Source: Thermoplasmatota archaeon (lineage in GTDB: Archaea; Thermoplasmatota; E2; DHVEG-1). From it: DNA of 33,427 bases. The position numbers were made by a program, and so were the translations under genes. The stretch lies in the NCBI GenBank assembly GCA_029762575.1, contig JARVGL010000010.1, positions 1 to 33,427 of the forward strand, given 5' to 3'. The number at the start of each line of letters is the position of its first letter. Positions within the stretch are counted from its first letter, which is position 1. Of the stretch, positions 1 to 10,161 are shown piece by piece. The notes under the pieces were generated by a model. The model saw nothing but the letters and a program-made list of their open reading frames with translations, made no database searches and was not told where the DNA came from.

Positions 1-891
1 GAACTCTTCAATGACCTCTTCAGGTAGTTTTCCCAGGAGTTCATCTGTTATGCTAAGAAGTTTTCGAACGTCCTCATCAATACTAATTTCTTGAGGGTTA
101 TAGTTGGATTCATCGTTTGTAGATACCGTTGTTTCCTCCTCCTGTTTCTTGTGTTCTACTGCTCCTTTTTCTTTTGTTTTAAGGACTTTGTTTTTAGATA
201 ATCCCCAGGTTATTCTTCGTTTCCTTGTTTGTTCCTTATTTTTAATGGCATCATCAGTATCATATGTGAACCATCTTGTCTTGATTTTAGATGGGGACTT
301 GTTTTGATTTGTCTGCTCCGTCTCAATCGAATCAGAAGGAGTCTGTTTATCTAACGTGTTTTCAATTGTTTCTTGGGGAAATATTTCATGATTTTGACTT
401 GTGGAGGAATCATCAGAGGTGATCACCGGTATCATCTTTTTCACTTCGTGATCTTCCCTCTTTGGTAAACGATCTTTGTTGATGCGGATCTTTATTTTTG
501 GAATTGAAAAGCCTTTTTTTACATTCTGTTGATCTAAACCATTAGAAGGTTGATAGTCTTCAGATTTATATTCATCTTTTACGTTGAGATCGGGATATTT
601 TTCCCATGTTTCTTCTTTTGAAACGATATCATTCTCTTTAAAAGCTTGTTGTGTTTCCTCAAACGGCTTAATGAACTCCCGTTCGTCTTTTTTTTCATGC
701 TCTCTCTTAAAAGAATCATTGATTCCTTCATCGCAGCTCTCTTTATTTAACAATGAGTCGATTTGTTTTTCAGTATGTTGAATTTCTTCTTTTGAATATC
801 TAATCGAATGATCAGTATGTATGGTATCTAAAACATTTTGAGTATCTTTTGGTTCCTCTTTTTTTTTCTTATTACCGATAGATAACTCCAT
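1..891 (-). CDS. Partial hypothetical acidic/charged, largely low-complexity protein, C-terminus beyond left edge (MELSIGNKKKKEEPKDTQNVLDT...ISIDEDVRKLLSITDELLGKLPEEVIEEF...)
   Basis: Manual reverse-complement translation from ATG at 891 stays open for 297 codons to position 1; absent from the ORF track, presumably because no stop lies inside the window. Long charged linker followed by a more ordered LLSITDELLGKLPEEVIEEF segment. Confidence 0.8.
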   Translation of the reverse strand, partial: MELSIGNKKKKEEPKDTQNVLDTIHTDHSIRYSKEEIQHTEKQIDSLLNKESCDEGINDSFKREHEKKDEREFIKPFEETQQAFKENDIVSKEETWEKYPDLNVKDEYKSEDYQPSNGLDQQNVKKGFSIPKIKIRINKDRLPKREDHEVKKMIPVITSDDSSTSQNHEIFPQETIENTLDKQTPSDSIETEQTNQNKSPSKIKTRWFTYDTDDAIKNKEQTRKRRITWGLSKNKVLKTKEKGAVEHKKQEEETTVSTNDESNYNPQEISIDEDVRKLLSITDELLGKLPEEVIEEF

Positions 892-1062
892 ATCTCATCT
901 TCTCCTCATCTTACAAAGTAACCCATTTAGAAGAGTTCTCTCTGCATCCCAATCACACATTGAAGGTATTATATGTAAGACCATGATTTTAATAAACGTT
1001 TCTATTTATTTCTTGTCTAGGGGGCCAATACTACCATCATATTAATATGCATAGTTTTGTTA

Positions 1063-1797
1063 ATGGAATTCGATCGGATGAGCGACTATCTTTCTTTCTT
1101 AGATCTGGGTAGGTTCATTGTAGGAGTAATTATCCTTAGCTATGCATCCTATACCGATATCAAAACGCGAAGGGCACCAAATATCCTCTGGATCATCATG
1201 GGGACAATTGGATGTGTTTTCCTTGTTATCCAGTATCTGCTCACAGGTTTTTCAAACCAACTGATGTATCTTGTTTTTATACCGATTATGATCTTTTTAA
1301 TGTATGTTCTTTTTCAACTTGGTTTGATTTTTGGTGGAGCGGATGCCAAAGCGCTCATGGCATTAGCAATCCTTGTACCCATTCTACCTACTATATTTGG
1401 TTTTCCTCTCGCCTTCTCATTTATGCCTTATTCCTGGGTGATTTTTTCAAATTCCGTTGTCCTCTTTCTTGTACTCCCTGTTTCCTTGTTTATATATAAC
1501 ATGATAAAAGGCAATAGGATTTTTCCCCAATGCTTTTTAGGGTATCCATTAAATCTTGAAGAGGCAAAACATCGATTTGTCTGGCCACTTGAAAGAATAA
1601 TAGCTGGGAAAAGAAAAATTTCTTATAAACCCTCAAGTGTCGATGAATTAGAGATATATGGATCGTTTGAAAAAGCAGGTATCAAAGAGATATGGGTTAC
1701 ACCTAAGGTTCCCTTTATGATACCGTTACTTGCAGGTTTCATCACGGCATTCATCGTTGGTGATATCCTTACGATCATCATAGGTATCTTTTTGTAA
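1063..1797 (+). CDS. Archaeal type IV prepilin/preflagellin peptidase (A24 family, FlaK/PibD-like)
   Basis: Multi-TM protein with YTDIKTR near the N-terminus and GGADAKALMALA matching the GxxD aspartyl motif of A24 peptidases; track start 1057 is TTG, ATGs at 1063 or 1078 are more likely. Confidence 0.8.
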   Translation: MEFDRMSDYLSFLDLGRFIVGVIILSYASYTDIKTRRAPNILWIIMGTIGCVFLVIQYLLTGFSNQLMYLVFIPIMIFLMYVLFQLGLIFGGADAKALMALAILVPILPTIFGFPLAFSFMPYSWVIFSNSVVLFLVLPVSLFIYNMIKGNRIFPQCFLGYPLNLEEAKHRFVWPLERIIAGKRKISYKPSSVDELEIYGSFEKAGIKEIWVTPKVPFMIPLLAGFITAFIVGDILTIIIGIFL

Positions 1798-1857
1798 GCA
1801 GATGATTTTATAGGAAAAAAACAAAAATAGTAGTTATTAATTACGCATCGCCGCACC

Positions 1858-2934
1858 ATGACAAAAAAAGATTATTACGAGACCCTCGGGATTGATAGAA
1901 ATGCAGATAAACAGCAGATTAAAAAAGCTTATCGAAAGCTTGCATTGAAATATCATCCAGATAAGAATCAAGACAAGGGTGCTGAGTCAAAGTTCAAGGA
2001 GATCTCAGAAGCATATGCTGTTCTCTCTGATGATCAGAAACGACAGATGTATGATCAATATGGTCATGCTGGTATCGATCAGCAGTTCAGCCAAGAAGAT
2101 ATCTTTCGTGGTGCGAATTTTGGGGATATATTCAGAGGTATGGGGTTTGATTTCGAGGATATTTTCAGTTCATTTTTTGGTGGACGGGGTTTCTCACAGA
2201 GGGACCGTCGATTTAGAGGATCAGATCTTCGATATGATATTGAGATAACGCTTGAAGAAGCATACAATGGATTGAAAAAGGAGATTCAATTCCCAAGATC
2301 TGAAATCTGTGATACCTGCCATGGAACAGGTGCAAAACCAGGGACACAACCAAAGACCTGTCCCACCTGTCAGGGGACAGGCCAGATGAAACAATCGAGA
2401 AGAACCGCTTTTGGTATCTTCACCCAGGTCGGAGTCTGTACGAAATGTAACGGTGCTGGACGAGTCATTGAAAAAGTCTGTCCAAGATGTGAAGGATTAG
2501 GGAGAATACGAGCGATAAAGACCATTGACATCTCTATTCCTAAAGGTATCGATGATGGTACGCAACTTCGATTACATGGAGAAGGTGAATCAGGACAGGG
2601 TGGCAACGGAGACCTCTATGTCGTAGTTCACCTGAGGAAACATCCCGTGTTTCGTCGTCGTGGTGATGATCTGTTCATGGTTAAAGAGATATCCTTTCCT
2701 GAAGCTACACTGGGATCAAAAGTAGACATCAAAACGATAAATGGTGAGACCGGTACATTAAAGATCCCTGAAGGGGCCCAGTATGGCGATATCTTTAAAT
2801 TAAAACGAAAAGGAATGCCTTCTATCCGTGGTTCATCATATGGCGATCTTTATATCGAGATCCATATCAAAACACCGGTAAGATTGTCCAAAACCGCAAA
2901 AAAGCTTTTAGAGAAGTTCAAAGAAGAGATATGA
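1858..2934 (+). CDS. dnaJ: Chaperone protein DnaJ (type I with zinc-finger domain)
   Basis: J domain [31 protein letters not shown] with HPD, four CxxCxG(x)G repeats ([32 protein letters not shown]), DnaJ C-terminal domain. Confidence 0.97.
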   Translation: MTKKDYYETLGIDRNADKQQIKKAYRKLALKYHPDKNQDKGAESKFKEISEAYAVLSDDQKRQMYDQYGHAGIDQQFSQEDIFRGANFGDIFRGMGFDFEDIFSSFFGGRGFSQRDRRFRGSDLRYDIEITLEEAYNGLKKEIQFPRSEICDTCHGTGAKPGTQPKTCPTCQGTGQMKQSRRTAFGIFTQVGVCTKCNGAGRVIEKVCPRCEGLGRIRAIKTIDISIPKGIDDGTQLRLHGEGESGQGGNGDLYVVVHLRKHPVFRRRGDDLFMVKEISFPEATLGSKVDIKTINGETGTLKIPEGAQYGDIFKLKRKGMPSIRGSSYGDLYIEIHIKTPVRLSKTAKKLLEKFKEEI

Positions 2935-3022
2935 TACATCGGTTAGGTATCGTTTTCCGTTAACCCTGCGGATAAATATTTATATTTACCATATTATAAT
3001 CTTTCATAGGGTGTATATAAAA

Positions 3023-5317
3023 ATGAATGGACGACATACTATTGTACCCTGTATCATACTGATTTCTTTTCTCATACCTTGTTTTCATGGAATCTGTTTG
3101 GAATCAGGGATTACAAGCGATAATCCTATGGATGCTATTGTTCTACATTATGATTTCTCTCTGCCGCATATTGAACCGATTCTTATCGATGATATCCTTT
3201 TCCATAAGATAACCATTGATGATCTTCCCATCACTCAACGAACCGCTCAGCCTTGTCTCCCCGTGAAACCGTTACGTATCCTCCTACCCAATGGTTTCAC
3301 TGTTAAAGATATCCATGTTGAGGTCGATCAACACCCGGTCACCTTTCCCTCTATTCATCCTATGAGGGGAGCTCCTGTGATCTCGTTACAACACATATCA
3401 AATGATGTTAGTATCCCGTCATGGTCTCAGGGTGTGTTTGATAAGCCTTATACCATTATCGGCCTTTATACGATGAGAGGATATGTTATCCTATATCTCA
3501 ACCTTCATCCCGTCATCTATGATGAACACTCACATCAGTTGATCCATTATCCCAGTATTAGTGTCAGAGTTGATACGACACAAACCTTAGTTTCAAGAAC
3601 TGTTCGAGATGTTCAGAATGATAGAACCCTTGTGACATCAATCGTTGAAAATCCTGAGATGATCCAAACATACGCCTCATCGATAGATCAGTCATTGACG
3701 AATCATGGTGCTAGATATCTTATCGTCACAAATCAACGATTAGCACAATCTGGATTGCAGATGAATTTCAATCAACTTATACAATCAAAAATAGATAAAG
3801 GGATCACAGCACGTATCATCACTGTTGAAGAGATACTCTCCGATGATTCTTTTTCTGTCAATGGAACATGGGGTGATAATAATCCATCAAACCCTTTTTA
3901 TACAACACCGCTTACCTCGAATTACTCTCGATTTGATGATACACAAGCAAGAATACGTAACTATATTCGATATGCATATCTTTCTCTAGGAACAGAATAC
4001 GTGCTTCTAGGCGGAGATGCGGATATCAATGATGAAGCCCACAATATCATTCCCGCGAGAGGATTGTTTGCAAATGAAAGCGGTCTTCCTTTGTTCTCAA
4101 CAGGGGTGTCACCTGATGAAGAGGAAGATGATATACCTTCAGATGTCTATTATGCATGTCTTGATGGGAATTTCAACCATGATATGGATGAACATTTTGG
4201 TGAATCAAAGGATAGAAATGAAGTGGCGTTCATCGATGAAGCTGATCTCCTCTCTGAGGTATCTGTAGGTAGGGCTTGTGTGGATTCAGATATGGAGGTT
4301 TCAAATTTTGTGCGAAAGACTCTCCCCTATGAACAAAACAGTGATTCACCTTATTTAAGAAAGATCTTATTTGTTGGAGAATACCTTGGTTTTCCTGGTA
4401 TCTCGGCATATGGAGGGAATTATAAGGATCTAGTAAAACCATTTATCCCTTCATCATATAACATTGAAACACTCTATGATAGGGATCTACTATATTCTTG
4501 GAATAAATATGATATCATCGAGATCATCAATAATGGGACACCCCATATCATCAATCATGATGGTCATTCCTATTATGGGTATAATCTCAAGATGAATAAT
4601 GCAGATGTGGATTCCTTGACAAACACCGATTGTTTCTTTCTTTATTCACATGGTTGTATGGCCGGTGGTTTCGATAACCCTCATGGCTATGATTGCATTG
4701 CTGAAAGACTGACTGTTGAGACGCCATATGGTGCATTTGCAGCGGTCATGAACGCACGATATGGTCTAGGTAGTGAGAACAGTCTTGATTCTCCATCCCT
4801 CGCATTGGATATCTCGTTCTTTAAAGCCTTGTTCACTGAGAACATCCGTAAGATCGGACCAGCTAATCATTTCTCCAAAGAGGATCATATCTGGCAGATA
4901 GATGAGAATGGAATCCGCTGGGTTTTTTATGAGACAAATCTATTTGGTGATCCTGAGCTTTCGATCCATGATTCTTCTGTGACCCCTATAGAAATCTTTG
5001 TGGAGATACAAACACCTGAACCTGGAGGACATATCTATATGAAAGATAAAAAGATCTGTTCTCTCTCGTTTCTTAAACACCCATTGCTTTTAGGAACTTG
5101 TACCATTACTATAGATGCCTATTCGATTCCAGAGGGATATGTACAATCCGTTGAGTTCCTTGTGGATGATAATTCTGTTCATAAAGATACCAACGAACCC
5201 TATGAATGGTATATCGATACTTCCTTGAAAGGATCTTATACTCTTACAGTGATTGCACACGGACGGTATGGGGAACATGCATCTTCGTCGATCCAATTCT
5301 TAGCATGGATACGATAA
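3023..5317 (+). CDS. Secreted gingipain-like cysteine peptidase (C25 family) with C-terminal Ig-like domain
   Basis: N-terminal hydrophobic signal; catalytic block IINHDGHSYYGYNLKM...DCFFLYSHGCMAGGFDN (His-Gly / SxGC); C-terminal SVEFLVDDNSVHKDTNEPYEWYIDTSLKGSYTLTVIAHG Ig-like repeat. Confidence 0.85.
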   Translation: MNGRHTIVPCIILISFLIPCFHGICLESGITSDNPMDAIVLHYDFSLPHIEPILIDDILFHKITIDDLPITQRTAQPCLPVKPLRILLPNGFTVKDIHVEVDQHPVTFPSIHPMRGAPVISLQHISNDVSIPSWSQGVFDKPYTIIGLYTMRGYVILYLNLHPVIYDEHSHQLIHYPSISVRVDTTQTLVSRTVRDVQNDRTLVTSIVENPEMIQTYASSIDQSLTNHGARYLIVTNQRLAQSGLQMNFNQLIQSKIDKGITARIITVEEILSDDSFSVNGTWGDNNPSNPFYTTPLTSNYSRFDDTQARIRNYIRYAYLSLGTEYVLLGGDADINDEAHNIIPARGLFANESGLPLFSTGVSPDEEEDDIPSDVYYACLDGNFNHDMDEHFGESKDRNEVAFIDEADLLSEVSVGRACVDSDMEVSNFVRKTLPYEQNSDSPYLRKILFVGEYLGFPGISAYGGNYKDLVKPFIPSSYNIETLYDRDLLYSWNKYDIIEIINNGTPHIINHDGHSYYGYNLKMNNADVDSLTNTDCFFLYSHGCMAGGFDNPHGYDCIAERLTVETPYGAFAAVMNARYGLGSENSLDSPSLALDISFFKALFTENIRKIGPANHFSKEDHIWQIDENGIRWVFYETNLFGDPELSIHDSSVTPIEIFVEIQTPEPGGHIYMKDKKICSLSFLKHPLLLGTCTITIDAYSIPEGYVQSVEFLVDDNSVHKDTNEPYEWYIDTSLKGSYTLTVIAHGRYGEHASSSIQFLAWIR

Positions 5318-5511
5318 ACAATAGAGATTTACATCTTTGTATTATGTGGTATGTTTGATGTCTCTTTCTTTCATCATCTCATCAGACTATCCATCATTAT
5401 ATCTACCTTTCTGAATAATCCTAACAAAGAGGTTTTTCTCTCTGAGTGGTACATTTAAGTATGTGAAAACTATTCCCTACTCTCGTATTGAATTATCTCA
5501 TTGTATCTGAG

Positions 5512-5586
5512 AGCGGGGTGGGGTAGCCAGGAGATCCCGACGGGCCCATAACCCGTAGACCAGTGGTTCGAATCCACTCCCCGCTA
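5512..5586 (+). tRNA. Initiator tRNA-Met (CAU)
   Basis: AGCGGGG...CCCCGCT acceptor with A1-T72 pair, anticodon arm ACGGG-CCCATAA-CCCGT with three GC pairs flanking the loop, T arm GTGGTTCGAATCCAC; no intron visible. Confidence 0.93.
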
Positions 5587-5623
5587 CTCATTTTTTTAAT
5601 AAACATGTACTTATGCTTCATAT

Positions 5624-6382
5624 ATGATTTCGGATATCGTGATGGAAAAAAACAAGAGATACTGGGAGATAGATGCGGTCAGGGGGATCGCGGTTATATT
5701 GATGATACTGTATCATATCTGTTTCGATCTGGATTTCTTAGGTATCATTACGATCCCAATGAATTCACTTTTCTTCCTGTTGTTTCTATATCCTATTGGA
5801 ACGCTTTTTTTACTTCTAGTTGGTATCTCACTGACCTTACGATATGCACAGATGCCGGAGTATGTATCGTTTCAAAAAAGGTTTTTCTTATTCTTCAAAC
5901 AGGGGATGGTTATCTTTTCTTTTGGCTTGCTTATCACTGTTGTTACTTTTCTTTATCCAAGACAAGGGTTTATCATGTTTGGTGTACTGCATTGTATCGG
6001 TATATCTATTATCATTGGTTATTTTTTTATTTCAAAGAGATTTCTTTCTCTTATCTTTGGAGTCCTTTGCATTGTCTTTGGTCTTATGTTACCATATATT
6101 CAAATTGAATCGTATTGGTTTCTCTGGCTAGGGTTTCGACCAATAGGGTTTTACACTCTTGATTATTTTCCACTCCTCCCTTGGTTTGGTGTCGTTCTTA
6201 TCGGTATCTTCCTTGGAAACATCTTTTACCCAAATGGAGATAGACGATTCAAATCATTTTTATCGTATAAACCAATATTTCTAAATGCTTTTGTATTTCT
6301 CGGTAGGCATTCATTATCTATTTATCTACTCCATCAACCCATCATTATTGGAATATTAACCGTATTCTTCGTTTTACTGTAA
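5624..6382 (+). CDS. DUF1624 / heparan-alpha-glucosaminide N-acetyltransferase-like membrane protein
   Basis: WEIDAVRGIAVILMILYHICFDLDF signature followed by about 7 hydrophobic segments and SLSIYLLHQPII. Confidence 0.8.
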   Translation: MISDIVMEKNKRYWEIDAVRGIAVILMILYHICFDLDFLGIITIPMNSLFFLLFLYPIGTLFLLLVGISLTLRYAQMPEYVSFQKRFFLFFKQGMVIFSFGLLITVVTFLYPRQGFIMFGVLHCIGISIIIGYFFISKRFLSLIFGVLCIVFGLMLPYIQIESYWFLWLGFRPIGFYTLDYFPLLPWFGVVLIGIFLGNIFYPNGDRRFKSFLSYKPIFLNAFVFLGRHSLSIYLLHQPIIIGILTVFFVLL

Positions 6383-6387
6383 AATGA

Positions 6388-7422
6388 TCAATACTTCAAA
6401 TCTAATGATGGAACAACAACCCCTGATCCTTTCTGTATCTCACCGACAACTTGTACCCTTGCCTTTGAATATTGTTTTAGAATCCGTATGGTTTCATCGA
6501 CATCATGTTTGTTCACGATAACTGAAAAACCCATACCCATGTTAAACGTCTTATACATCTCAAAACTATCAATCGTTCCCTCTGATTGAAGAAAAGTGAA
6601 CACTGGTTGAGGGGTTAATGGATTCAAGATAGCATATTTAACCGTTGATTTCAACCGTGATAGATTCTTTAACCCACTCCCCGTTATATGAGCTAGACCA
6701 TGAACTGGTATATGCTGTAGTAATGTAATGATCTCTTTAACGTATATCTTAGTTGGTGTCAATAATACTTCTCCAATGGTCCTGTTAGGGTATCCTTTTT
6801 CTGGGAATTGATCTTGATATGAGTATGATGATTGGTCCATGATCTTTCTTACGAGTGAAAATCCATTTGAATGAACACCACTACTTTCAAGACCAATGAT
6901 GATATCTCCTGGTTCAATTGATTCTCCTAATACTATCTGATCTTTTTTTGCATATGCTAGACAGGTCCCTGCAAGATCAAACCCGTTGATAAGTTCAGGA
7001 AGCGATGCTGTTTCTCCACCAATGATAGAGATATTAGAAAGAGCTGCTCCTTTTTCTAGACCTTTGCCAATTTCCTTTGTTATATCTGGATTTGGATCAT
7101 CAATTGCAAGATAATCCACAAATGCCAATGGTTCAGCCCCAACACAGATTGCATCATTGACGTTCATAGCGATACAATCAATACCAATCGTATCCCAAGT
7201 ATTGAGGATATTTGCAAGAAGAACCTTGCTGCCGACACCATCAGTACAAAGCACTAGGACATATTCATTGAATTCGATCATTCCAGCATAATGGCCGCCA
7301 AGTGGTCTTCCAATCCCCTTCCTTTTTGTCTTAATCATACACAATAACTCTTTAATCGCTCTTTCCTCCTTATCAATGTCCACACCTGTTTCAGCATATG
7401 TCATTTTTTTCAAAAAGGTCAC
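6388..7422 (-). CDS. purM: Phosphoribosylformylglycinamidine cyclo-ligase
   Basis: TYAETGVDIDKEERAI, CTDGVGSKVLLA, GIDCIAMNVNDAICVGAEPLAFVDYLAI, GGETASLPE, GLESSGVHSNGFSLVR: PurM landmarks throughout. Confidence 0.97.
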   Translation of the reverse strand: MTFLKKMTYAETGVDIDKEERAIKELLCMIKTKRKGIGRPLGGHYAGMIEFNEYVLVLCTDGVGSKVLLANILNTWDTIGIDCIAMNVNDAICVGAEPLAFVDYLAIDDPNPDITKEIGKGLEKGAALSNISIIGGETASLPELINGFDLAGTCLAYAKKDQIVLGESIEPGDIIIGLESSGVHSNGFSLVRKIMDQSSYSYQDQFPEKGYPNRTIGEVLLTPTKIYVKEIITLLQHIPVHGLAHITGSGLKNLSRLKSTVKYAILNPLTPQPVFTFLQSEGTIDSFEMYKTFNMGMGFSVIVNKHDVDETIRILKQYSKARVQVVGEIQKGSGVVVPSLDLKY

Positions 7423-7594
7423 CTGCTCTCTTTTTTATGCAGGTTGATATATTAGAGATGATGTGATAAAGTTTACTCTTGCCTGTCTTTGATGCAAAAA
7501 ATCTATCTACATATTTTATAAAGTTTTATAATGTATCTATGTATTGAAACTGTTGAATGGTGCATTAGAAGGACATGTTGATAGTGGTGGATCC

Positions 7595-8572
7595 ATGGCA
7601 CAGACTCTAAAAGATATCGGAGAGCGGGGTTTGATAGAACTAGCCTGCTCAATCATTTCAAAGGATGAATCGTTTCAAGCCATCGGTGATGATTGTGCGT
7701 TTATATCATTAGGTGAATCCTATCTCTTGGTCTCAACAGATATGATATCTCAACAGACACATCTCTCATCTGGTATGAGGCCGTGGGATATCGGCTGGTT
7801 TGTCACAGCGATAAATCTAAGTGATCTAGCAGCAAAAGGAGGTATTCCGTTAGGTATACTTCTTGCATATGGTCTACCAAAAGATATGTTAGTATCTGAT
7901 TTTAAGGAGATCGTAAAAGGGGCTGATACCTGTGCAACCACTTATAAGACCTCGATAATTGGTGGTGATACAAAACAGCATCCTGAACTAGTGATTACTG
8001 GTACTAGCATCGGTATCGTCTATAAAAAGGAATGTATGAGCCGGCGAGGAGCTAAAGAAGGAGATATCATCGCGGTTACCGGCGCCCTTGGAAAAGCTGC
8101 TGGTGGTTTTCTTTCCCATAAGAACGGAAAAAAATATGAAAGCCTTTCCGGCCTTATTCATCCCAATCCACGACTTTCAGAGGGCAGGAATCTAGCAGCA
8201 ACAAAAAAAGTACATTGCTGTATGGATATCTCCGATGGGCTATCATCTTCCCTTTATCAACTTCAAAGTCTCAATAACATTGGTTTTAATATCATAGCTT
8301 CTGATCTACCACTTGATCCAGTACTCACATCTCTATGTATCAATGAGGATGAGCAAGAGGAATATGCTCTCTATTTTGGAGGAGACTATGAACTACTCTT
8401 ATGTATCTCTGAGGAATCCTTTCCAGAATTAAAAAAAGCGATCGCTCCTGCTTCCTTAACATCCATTGGAAAGGTGACACATAAGAGATCTATCACTATA
8501 ATCAAAGACGGAAAAACCCGTAACCTTACGAACAAAGGTTATGAACATTTCCTCACCCACCCTTTTTTATAA
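7595..8572 (+). CDS. thiL: Thiamine-monophosphate kinase
   Basis: LKDIGERGLIELA, GDDCAFI, STDMISQQTHL, WDIGWFVTAINLSDLAAKGGIPLG, GGDTKQ, CMDISDGLSSSLYQL, GGDYELLLC. Track start 7544 is TTG; ATG at 7595 gives the usual N-terminus. Confidence 0.95.
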   Translation: MAQTLKDIGERGLIELACSIISKDESFQAIGDDCAFISLGESYLLVSTDMISQQTHLSSGMRPWDIGWFVTAINLSDLAAKGGIPLGILLAYGLPKDMLVSDFKEIVKGADTCATTYKTSIIGGDTKQHPELVITGTSIGIVYKKECMSRRGAKEGDIIAVTGALGKAAGGFLSHKNGKKYESLSGLIHPNPRLSEGRNLAATKKVHCCMDISDGLSSSLYQLQSLNNIGFNIIASDLPLDPVLTSLCINEDEQEEYALYFGGDYELLLCISEESFPELKKAIAPASLTSIGKVTHKRSITIIKDGKTRNLTNKGYEHFLTHPFL

Positions 8573-8647
8573 TGTACTTGATGAATGGGAGAAGCTTGTT
8601 CAGAAAATCATTTAAACGATAACAAAGAAACTTACTATTGGTCATAT

Positions 8648-9940
8648 ATGAAAAAACAAGCGGTTGCAGCTTTTGTTATCATTCTCATTGTCATACCAAT
8701 CTTTTCAGGTTGTGTTGAGGATGATATTCTAAAGAATAGTCTGCCGGTTGTTGAGATAGAATATCCGCAAACAGATGATATCGTTTCAGGGATTGTAAAA
8801 ATAACAGGTACTGCATTAGATGCGGATGGAATTGATACGGTTAAATTTGTTGAAATCAAGATCAACTCAAGTGATTGGGAACGAGTTGAAGGAACATCTC
8901 AATGGAGCTATGATTGGGTTACCTATCGAGCTCATGAAGGATCAACAATGATATCTGTTCGAGCATGGGATGGAACAGATTATTCTCTTATAGTCGAGGT
9001 CAATGTCTTTGTACAAAACCCAAAGATTTCTGAAACCGATGCTCATAAATGGGCTGTATTTGTGATTGCTGCTAATTTCCCAGCAACAAATGAGACAAAG
9101 CTTGGGAACGGTGGTCTATTCCTTGCCGAAGAGATGGCAAGATTTTTCATTGAGGACCATGAGTTCCCGACGAATAATATCTTTATTTTATTTGATGATG
9201 GTTGGATTCGGGCAGATAATGGATATGGGGCCCGTATTGAAACATTACAACAACGAACACATCCCTATGATATCAACTACGGTGGTGCAACAGAGGCAAA
9301 TGTTGAAGCAGTTCTGTATCATGTTATAAGAGAGTCCAATAGATATTCTGATAGTACCGTGTTTCTTTGGTTTGCTGGTCATGGCTGGGGTGACGAGAAG
9401 AAAACTATCACTGGTGGCAAAATACTTGAGAGGAGCGCATTATTTCTTTGGGATGGCATGATTACTGATAAAAAACTTGGTGACTTGCTGTACAGTCTAC
9501 GAGCAGATAAGACATGTATCATTGTTGATGCATGTTTCAGTGGAGGGTTTGCTGATAAAACGATTCTTGATTTCCCAACGTTTTTCCTTATCCACTCGGG
9601 TATCACTGGTTCTCATCGTGTCGTGATGTCAGGAGCAAGTAAATATCGTGTTGGCTATGCAAGTACTACAAGAGGTCCACTGTTTAGTTTATTATGGTTC
9701 CAGGGTTTACAATCAGGTGAAGCGGATGGATATCGTTCAGGGTTCCGATCCACAGGAAAACCTCCGTTGTTTGCGATGTTCCAGGATGGAAAGGTCTCCG
9801 CGGAAGAAGCATTCTATTATGCGCGATATACTTTAAGGACGGATGAGAATTTTGCGGATTTTTCGAATATGGAACCTCAGATAAATGATCAATACCCTAA
9901 TAAGGGAAATCTTCGCAGTCGGTTGGGTCTAATATTCTAA
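8648..9940 (+). CDS. Lipoprotein with Ig-like domain and caspase/legumain-like (clan CD, C13/C14) peptidase domain
   Basis: MKKQAVAAFVIILIVIPIFSGC lipobox; Ig-like PVVEIEYPQTDDIVSGIVKITGTALDADG; catalytic His in FLWFAGHGWGD and Cys in CIIVDACFSGGF. Confidence 0.85.
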   Translation: MKKQAVAAFVIILIVIPIFSGCVEDDILKNSLPVVEIEYPQTDDIVSGIVKITGTALDADGIDTVKFVEIKINSSDWERVEGTSQWSYDWVTYRAHEGSTMISVRAWDGTDYSLIVEVNVFVQNPKISETDAHKWAVFVIAANFPATNETKLGNGGLFLAEEMARFFIEDHEFPTNNIFILFDDGWIRADNGYGARIETLQQRTHPYDINYGGATEANVEAVLYHVIRESNRYSDSTVFLWFAGHGWGDEKKTITGGKILERSALFLWDGMITDKKLGDLLYSLRADKTCIIVDACFSGGFADKTILDFPTFFLIHSGITGSHRVVMSGASKYRVGYASTTRGPLFSLLWFQGLQSGEADGYRSGFRSTGKPPLFAMFQDGKVSAEEAFYYARYTLRTDENFADFSNMEPQINDQYPNKGNLRSRLGLIF

Positions 9941-10161
9941 AGGGAAATGAAAGGTAGTTAGAGATGCTTTCTTTGATGTGTACTATTGAAGGAATAGGTC
10001 AATAGCTGCCAGAAAAAGTATTTATATGCAATGATGAATTTATTAATTATTGGTGGTATATCTCACCTTGAAAGCAATAGATATGAAAAACTTTAATAAA
10101 GGGGGAACCATACTATAAATATAGTAAAATACAAATCCCTAAATATTAACATGGTGTTTCT

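Noticed and set aside
5563-6108. 181-aa plus-strand ORF over the initiator tRNA and the DUF1624 gene
   Set aside because: Overlaps the tRNA and lies out of frame with the clearly recognisable DUF1624 protein.
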